Source: Gonapodya sp. JEL0774 (lineage: Eukaryota; Monoblepharomycota; Monoblepharidomycetes; Monoblepharidales; Gonapodyaceae). Taken from it: a DNA stretch of 12,178 bases. A program made the translations under genes and the position numbers. Shown piece by piece: positions 7,045-12,178 of this stretch. Below the pieces are notes generated by a model. The model saw only the letters and a list, made by a program, of their open reading frames with translations, did not search any database and had not been told where the DNA came from. The DNA lies in contig JADIIX010000344.1 of NCBI GenBank assembly GCA_027604505.1, positions 1 through 12,178 on the forward strand, given 5' to 3'. Each line of letters starts with the position of its first letter. The stretch's first letter is position 1.

Positions 7045-9764
7045 CTATGGAATTCTCACCTCATCATGATCATCAATTTGAGTTATGTAGTAATCCAGAC
7101 TCTGTAGATCTGGACTTCTACTATCAAGGTCCTCTCGGACTGACATAATCTGTTCAGTCAGGTATGCATCATCAACACGCTTGTCTCTCACAGTTAAAAA
7201 TGAAGCGTGGGGTGTTCCTATGCCACGAAGGTGGATAATTATCAAGCATGGGATGATAGAGTTCCCTGTGCGATCATGCCTTGCAGTGCGGAATTGATGC
7301 ACAATAAAGACAAAGTCAAGATCTTGCCCAGCAGGGTGTAAGTCAATGGGGTCTTCCAACTTATAGATATTGCTTTTCCATTTGGTCTGAGCATTCACAT
7401 GAGCAATTGCAAGCTCCAAAAAACCTGAAAATAACTGTTGTCCAAATGGCAAGCCATGCAATTAGGGTAGTCACACACATGTATCATGTCACACAACTCA
7501 CTGATTCGGGCACATAATAGGGAGGCGAAGTGTTTGGACGATTTCTGTTCCTCTTGGTAGGACTTGCAGTAAGGCGTTCAACACAGCTGCTTCCTACACA
7601 TGTTAAAGCATCTAATTCTGGGCGTAAGAGGACCCTGCTGCCAGCACCAAATGCAGTTGGTACTGGGTAACTAGCTGTAGCAGCATAACAAAGTCTCTGT
7701 TTAGCTGAAGCAAGCTGTTGACATGAAATATCAAATTTTTGATTACACCAGTGTGTTAACGCTTATCAGGAGAACCCATACCTCCACCTCTCCCGTTTTT
7801 ATTGTATATTCCCAAACAATTCTCTGCAGAAAAAGATTTTCGTCCAAGTTCTCATCTTTGAGTTGCAGATTAAATGGTGGGATGAGCCGATCTGCCAGCT
7901 GTAAAGGCACAGGGTGAGTTGCTGATGGGAGCCCCTGTGGTTGGCCAGAAGGGGCGGAGTCTTCGGTGGGCACAGATGGTTTTTGTGCTGTTGAGGTACT
8001 GTCATGAGCTTCTTTGGTAGGCACAGAAGGCCTTTGTGCTGCTGACATACTGCCACGAGCTTTGTAGATTGGCACAGATGGCGTTTGTGCTGCTGAAGTG
8101 CTGCCACGAGTTGCAGAGGACTGATTGCGGACTCTTCCCTTCCCTTTCTGTGATTGAGTTTGGTCATATTGAGTGGGAAATGGTGCTGCTGTTGTAATAA
8201 CACGGAATGGAACTTGATGTGATCCATCAATCACCTCCATGTCCTCTATGCCACCAGATTGTAAAGACTCCAAGACATCTAGTTCCTCTGCAAGAGCATA
8301 ATCTCTTCCCCATGGCTCAGACAGTTGTGGTAGAACATTGATTCCTGCCTCTCCCAAGCCCACGTTTCCCCTAATCCTCTCATCTAGAAGCTCCAATCGC
8401 TCAACATGATTGAATGCACTGCGCCTCAAGGTTATAGCTGTGATGCTAGACTGAGAAGACAGTTCAATCAAGCCACTCTCATCTTCCTCATAGTCTATTC
8501 CAGGTTTCAGCACCATAAAGTCATTTGCATCAGATTCAACAAGTGTTGCAAAAAAGATGGGAGAAAATATAGGACCCAGATTGCAGTGCACCTCCTCAAA
8601 CACATCAGCTGAGCCTTGTACTCTGTGTAATGGTCGATATTGCTTTTTAGTTGTCAATTGGACTAGCACAAAGGGATCTGAAGTAGCTTGATCACGTTCA
8701 AAAAGCACATGCACCAAAATGTCTCCAGTATTGAGGTCTGTAGTTGATACTTTTGATGTGAGCCCTAATAGGTCAGAGCAACTTAAGATTGAAAATGGTG
8801 AAAGAAGCGCAATTAGTTGAGTTCAAATCTTACAAGAACGGGGGCACCACGAGGTATCTAATGTGAGTGCTTTTTTGGGTGGAGGTTGCAAAAGGCCGAG
8901 TGATCTGAGCTTGGCATCTCGAATGTTTTGTTGGAGTTCATATTGTAAGCGAAAGTTCAAGTTATTTGCACAGAGCATCCAATCTGCAAACCACCTCTTT
9001 AGGTGGAGCTTAACAACACCAGAAGTGTGCGATTCTTCAACGTCAACTTCAGTACCCCACTTATACGCCCGAGGCACACCGCGATCCTCCTCCAATACCA
9101 GTGAGCTCAACACAAAGCGTTTTTCTGGTGACGTTGCCGGATTGTATACATAGTCCACCAGAGATCCTCTAACCCGGTCAAACCAAGCGCCCCACACAGC
9201 TGGTGCTCCCTGTATGCTCTTCCGTGTTGTGATGACCCAACCGACAGGAGACAACCGGTCACCCTCGTAGTTTTCGTCGTCTGCGCCAAGGTGAGCTACT
9301 AATATCCTTCTTGCTTCCACATCTTCATCAAGAACTTTGTAAGTAAAGTGTGGGAGTGAAAGATTTCAGTTGATTCTTCTGATCGCCAAAATGGAATTGG
9401 AGATGATTTTGCACTAACCTATGCCACCTGCAATTCCATCAATTGGCAAGTCAACCAATGAATATGGCTCTGCCTCCAGCATGTACGTGTCAATGTTTGA
9501 GACATCAGGGCACACCAAGCTCAGATTCACTTCCTTGAATTTTTCCCAGACAGTAGGTCCTTCGTCCTCACGTTGCGGTCTACCCAATCTGAGTGCATGA
9601 GAAATCCCTCGAGTGGAGCGAGCGGTACGATTGAGCCGCTGAAATGCCTCCCGCGGTTTGTTGTCGGAGTTGCTTGGGTTTGCGTTTGAGACTCCAGCCA
9701 CCCTTCCTCGACCAGCTCCACCAGCACGCCTATCCGAATTGAGTCCAAGTGTTCTAGATGACAT
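7045..9764 (-). CDS. uncharacterised 810-residue protein with tandem repeats
   Basis: I do not recognise this protein. Five minus-strand exons join in frame: 9764-9419, 9334-8834, 8764-7782, 7714-7502 and 7434-7045. The introns are 9335-9418 (84 bp, GTTAGT), 8765-8833 (69, GTAAGA, CTCTGAC branch motif), 7715-7781 (67, GTATGG, TCAACAG acceptor) and 7435-7501 (67, GTGAGT). The N-terminus is rich in Arg, Gly, Ser and Asn and so probably disordered and basic. Residues about 117-282 look globular (VGWVITTRKS, WGAWFDRVRGSLVDYVY, LHLKRWFADWML). A low-complexity part has three 17-residue repeats of the type STSAAQxPSVP. The C-terminal exon is hydrophobic and acidic (DLDFVFIVHQFRTARHDRTG, IPCLIIIHLRG). 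There is no signal peptide or clear membrane helix. The gene converges on the transposase and might be an accessory transposon gene or a host gene. The last codons DEVRIP stop directly after a GTGAGA donor-like site, so a further exon is conceivable. Confidence 0.72.
7960..8112. repeat. three tandem 51-bp repeats inside the right-hand gene
   Basis: Three units repeat every 51 bp, as seen from the shared GGCACAG core with CACAG at 7971, 8022 and 8073, followed by TTTGTGCTG. On the coding (minus) strand they encode three 17-residue units, STSAAQTPSVP, SMSAAQRPSVP and STSTAQKPSVP plus variable tails, near residues 500-550. The period is a multiple of three, so copy number can change without breaking the frame. 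The units have diverged, so the array is not very recent. Confidence 0.9.
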
Positions 9765-9990
9765 CAAATGTTTCCAAGAGCGTCCTTTGTACCAGACAGA
9801 GTGAGTGATTGTGATACGAGAGGTGGGGTGCCTGAATCCAAGCCGAAACGTCCGCCCTTCCGTCTCTGACTATTTCCGGGTCCAAGCTTTCGTTCTTTTC
9901 GAGGGATTCAATTTGCGCGATGTTGCTCGAAGGGAAGTGGACGCACGTCTGATGGAAATTGGTTGAAGTGTGTTTGCGTGTTTGTAATTA
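9765..9990 (-). promoter_or_regulatory. presumed promoter and 5' leader of the right-hand gene
   Basis: This CpG-rich stretch lies directly upstream of ATG 9764 on the minus strand and has no open frame that I trust, so it should hold the promoter and leader. I see no clear TATA or CCAAT box in the right place. The palindrome at 9991-10036 sits about 230 bp upstream of the start codon and could be a control site as well as a transposon signal. Confidence 0.35.
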
Positions 9991-10036
9991 GGAAGCACAC
10001 AGAAGCACGCGTGCTTCTGCGTGCTTCTGTGCTTCC
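9991..10036. repeat. nested GAAGC/GCTTC palindrome, candidate subterminal repeat
   Basis: The 18-bp palindrome AGAAGCACGCGTGCTTCT lies at 10001-10018. It sits inside a larger imperfect one: the left arm GGAAGCACACAGAAGCACGC (9991-10010) pairs with GCGTGCTTCTGTGCTTCC (10019-10036) except for two bases. GCGTGCTTCT is also directly repeated at 10009 and 10019. More GAAGC/GCTTC copies occur at about 10092-10101 (AGAAGCTTCT) and 10213. Clustered short motifs in both orientations are typical of the subterminal regions of CACTA-type elements, where accessory proteins bind. No matching left end is in the window. Confidence 0.75.
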
Positions 10037-10127
10037 GCTGCCTTTGCACAGCGCCGCTAACTTTTCACCATTTCGAGCATCACCACTAAACAGAAGCTTC
10101 TACCTCGGAAAATCAGCACTGCTGCGC

Positions 10128-10148
10128 TGATTGTTTATTTAACAATCA
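10128..10148. repeat. small stem-loop
   Basis: TGATTGTT and AACAATCA are 8-nt complementary arms around a 5-nt loop (TATTT). Just upstream, AATCAGC (10111) and GCTGATT (10126) form another pair of 7-nt arms. It overlaps the stop codon of a weak minus-strand ORF. Possibly a 3'-end or terminal structure; by itself it is weak evidence of function. Confidence 0.6.
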
Positions 10149-10356
10149 TGTTCTGGGCACCCGCCGCTGACATCGACGAATCGTGAGTGTTCCGCCCCCT
10201 CATCATTTTGGCAGAAGCTTTGATTTCTTCCCAGAGCAACTCATCAACAAGGAAACTAGCCACGATTGATTGATTGGTGGTCAGACGCTGCATTTCTGCG
10301 TTGGAATGACCCTCTGGTGAGTTCGCTAGCGACTGGGAACGTTTGTTCATCTTCAT
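10135..10356 (-). CDS. doubtful 73-residue ORF, possible terminal exon
   Basis: From ATG 10356 an open frame of 73 residues runs to TAA 10135-10137. It includes the stretch LTTNQSIVASFLVDELLWEEI, which looks like plausible helical protein, and lies in the CpG-rich segment. It could be a last exon of a minus-strand gene with upstream exons farther right, or chance. I recognise no family and see no secure acceptor upstream. Confidence 0.2.
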   Translation of the reverse strand: MKMNKRSQSLANSPEGHSNAEMQRLTTNQSIVASFLVDELLWEEIKASAKMMRGRNTHDSSMSAAGAQNMIVK

Positions 10357-10371
10357 GCGGTTTGCAGACAA

Positions 10372-11850
10372 GAAAGCACCACTGAAGGGGCCAAGTGCTT
10401 ACAGAAGGTTTGATTATCTTCCAGATTGAAAGTTTTGCGACCTCGCAGGTGGCTGACATTCTCCTGATGTTCTGTTCCCCGCGTACATAAATCTTCGACA
10501 AAACTAGGCCCATACTGCAATTCTGATTCATTCACACTCTGAAAACATCACCGTTTCCGTTCTAGTTTCATCAGATAGATGGGCCATGGGTGACCTTCAC
10601 ATGTACTTGTGAGTTGAACTTTGAATATGTCAGTCCCCAAGTGTGGTTTTGCCTGTGAGCTGCATTTCAGGTCACGAAGCAACTCACTGTGGTACCTGCT
10701 GTTGAATATCAATTTTCAGTTTACATCGTAGTATTCCCTTGACCTTTGGTGGAATGCATGAGCGCAAGTGAGTGCAAGCTCTCTGGTGTTCGAACGTGAC
10801 AACTTCGATCCCTTCCATCCCCTCGCTGCATTATTATTTTGGGAAGGCTCCATCACTGGTCAAATAATGAATAACAAAAAGCTGTGGTGAGTGGACCTGA
10901 ATGGGAAATTAAACACTCTGAAGTCAGCTTGCTACTGGCTGATTTCCTTTAGATTTTGATTCTACAAACCAACTTCATTGTTCAACAATCGACATATAAG
11001 CACTTGATACAAATACAGCCGTATTATTCCAGTTCATACTCAACATATCGATGAGTCCCAACTGTTTTGCAAATTTTTGGGGTTTGAATTGAGCATTCAT
11101 TCTTTTGTCCTCACTCCACACATCTCAACATATTCAATTTGCATCAAAGGCATACTAGGAATATATTTTGCTTGTTTTTCTGTACGAGGTACGTTGCCAG
11201 TCTCTGCAAGGGCTTCCAACCCTTAATCATGACTCAAGCATATGAATTTCCTGGATGTGTTTGTATGAACCACCAAGGGAGTTGCACCTTTGGTGGTACA
11301 ATCTCCTCACAACTCTGTGCCTGTTGTCATAAAGCAATTGTATTTTGGGACAGGTCGTCTTTTGTTTCTTTCTTTCTTGACCAAGTCTTGCTCATGAGAT
11401 GCCAGCCTTAATGTGATGTGAGTTCCCCCTTCTTGATCAATGGTATTATGCTTTCTGCTCACCATTTTGTCATATTTCAATACCTTGGCTGATCTTGACT
11501 TAACATTGCACCAAAACTCTTCAACAACTGAGTTTTGCAACAAAAAATGTGGGTTTCTCTGCTTCAGCCACTTATGCCATACGTTTGTACTCTTTGTAAC
11601 CCTGAATCACTGTTTTAAGTCTCTAATGCATGCAGACAGCCACACAGCTTCTCCCTTCAAATCTACCTCACCCAAGCTGTCCCTTCTTCCCCTGGTCTTT
11701 TATCTTTATCAGACAATGATTCTGGTAGGTTGTTTTGAATGTCAGCTTTCATGATGCATGAGTGCCCAGGTAAGCGTAAGCATGGTAAGCAGCATCGTAG
11801 GCAGTGTATTAGGACCGGAACTGTCCAATAAGCTAGCCACGTTTTCTGTA
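10372..11850. other. no gene recognised
   Basis: About 1.5 kb, AT-rich from about 10.6 kb on, without a convincing coding frame. The few open stretches (for example 11139-11411 and 11440-11754 on the plus strand) have Cys/Phe/Leu-rich composition typical of noncoding DNA. There are short pyrimidine runs near 11360-11380 and three GTAAGC copies at 11771-11791. Confidence 0.5.
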
Positions 11851-11851
11851 T

Positions 11852-11873
11852 ATGTAATTATCATGTAATTATG
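11852..11873. repeat. two tandem copies of an 11-bp AT-rich unit
   Basis: ATGTAATTATC is followed directly by ATGTAATTATG. It is a short AT-rich duplication without obvious function and lies just before the minisatellite region. Confidence 0.7.
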
Positions 11874-11994
11874 TGCATTTATTCAATACAAGTAAATCTA
11901 TCAAATTCATATATTGCGCTAAATACAGCCCACCAGCCACCTGCTGACCCCCCACACCGAAAGCTGGTGCACAGGCACCTGAAACCAAAGGAGA

Positions 11995-12160
11995 ATCAGA
12001 GGTAGATTTCAGGGTGGGTGTCAAGCCGGTGTCAGGGGTAGGCGTCAGTGTCAGACCCCTGATACAGGTAGGTGTATCCGGGGTCTGACTCTGGTCTGAC
12101 ACACCCCCGACACACCCCTGACATTGCGCGATGTCAGGGGTGTGTCAGGGTCTGAAATCG
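11995..12160. repeat. degenerate GTCAGGGG/GGTGTCAG minisatellite
   Basis: Variants of GGTGTCAGGGGT and its complement ACCCCTGACAC recur in both orientations, for example GGTGTCAAG, GGTGTCAGGGGTAGG, CGTCAGTGTCAGACCCC, GGGGTCTGACTC, CTGACACACCCCCGACAC and GTGTGTCAGGGTC. The units are imperfect with a spacing of roughly 10-16 bp, and the array may continue past the window edge. It looks like an intergenic minisatellite rather than a gene. Confidence 0.75.
12109..12146. repeat. perfect 16-nt inverted repeat with 6-nt loop
   Basis: GACACACCCCTGACAT (12109-12124) and its exact complement (12131-12146) flank TGCGCG. The hairpin is built from two oppositely oriented minisatellite units. Such a stem would be stable in single-stranded DNA or RNA. 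It could mark the tip of a short nonautonomous element or simply be head-to-head array units. Confidence 0.9.
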
Positions 12161-12178
12161 GGGAGTTTTTTCCTGTGC

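Larger units (their letters stand above)
1743..10036. mobile_element. EnSpm/Plavaka-like DNA transposon, ends unresolved
   Basis: The transposase gene at 1743-6724 shows that a class II element is, or was, here. No pair of terminal inverted repeats or target duplication was found, so the given span only runs from the transposase start to a nested GAAGC/GCTTC palindrome near 10.0 kb that resembles the subterminal repeats of CACTA-type elements. The left end must lie upstream of 1743 and may be outside the window if the SAM-like gene is part of the element. The convergent gene at 7045-9764 would then be a second, accessory gene, as CACTA elements often carry one. The alternative is a domesticated transposase between ordinary host genes. 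Confidence 0.35.
8830..10560. other. CpG-rich segment over the 5' end of the right-hand gene
   Basis: By eye I count about 45 CpG in the 720 bp from 9541 to 10260, but only about 5 in the 660 bp from 1981 to 2640. The rise begins near 8.9 kb and fades after about 10.5 kb. It covers exons 1-2 and the presumed promoter of the minus-strand gene. It resembles an unmethylated island beside a methylated, CpG-depleted transposon body; alternatively it may mark a junction between DNA of different origin. Confidence 0.65.

Noticed and set aside
7960-8112. CRISPR-like array
   Set aside because: The 51-bp units are directly tandem with no spacers and are coding; the genome is eukaryotic.
7799-8230. Second minus-strand frame of 143 residues
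   Set aside because: It overlaps the tandem-repeat exon of the right-hand gene in another frame; its Gln/His-rich repeats are a shadow of the same 51-bp units.
10256-10535. Two overlapping minus-strand frames (10256-10531, 10353-10535)
   Set aside because: No recognisable protein character and no splice signals tying them to a gene.
10780-10810. tRNA T-arm-like GTTCGAAC
   Set aside because: No acceptor stem or anticodon arm could be built around it.
11139-11754. Plus-strand frames in the AT-rich right part
   Set aside because: Composition is Cys/Phe/Leu-rich and unlike the real exons here; no motif, no supporting splice sites.

Overview
The window looks like nuclear DNA of a fungus, most likely a basidiomycete. 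Three protein genes can be rebuilt only by removing many short GT-AG introns (49 to 98 bp, most 50 to 70 bp), which is the typical fungal size range. I saw no bacterial-style operon, no rRNA and no tRNA. The assignment to basidiomycetes is inference from intron size and transposon type.

Layout. (1) Positions 1-1419, minus strand: the first five exons of a gene that runs off the left edge, with a SAM-like domain in exon 1. (2) Positions 1420-1742: a 323-bp divergent intergenic region. (3) Positions 1743-6724, plus strand: a ten-exon gene for a protein of about 1,450 residues, a tnp2/Plavaka (EnSpm/CACTA-like) DDE transposase whose C-terminal part resembles a Ulp1/C48 cysteine protease. (4) Positions 6725-7044: a convergent gap with an open stretch that may be an alternative last exon. 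(5) Positions 7045-9764, minus strand: a five-exon gene for an 810-residue protein I do not recognise, with three 17-residue tandem repeats. (6) Positions 9765-12178: no convincing gene, but a nested GAAGC palindrome near 10.0 kb, a doubtful small ORF, and a GTCAGGGG-type minisatellite with a perfect 16-nt hairpin at the right edge.

The simplest reading is a large autonomous DNA transposon, or a gene derived from one, possibly carrying accessory genes on both sides. The transposase exon chain joins in frame without any disabling mutation. An apparent in-frame TGA at 3914 falls inside a good 66-bp intron. The protease-like domain keeps the His and Asp positions but lacks the catalytic Cys, so it is probably inactive or used for binding. 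The element's ends were not identified, so membership of the two flanking minus-strand genes in the element is unproven.

Base composition changes sharply. The transposase region is strongly CpG-poor, while about 8.9-10.5 kb, covering the 5' exons and upstream region of the right-hand gene, is CpG-rich. This fits methylation-driven CpG loss in the transposon body and a protected region beside it.
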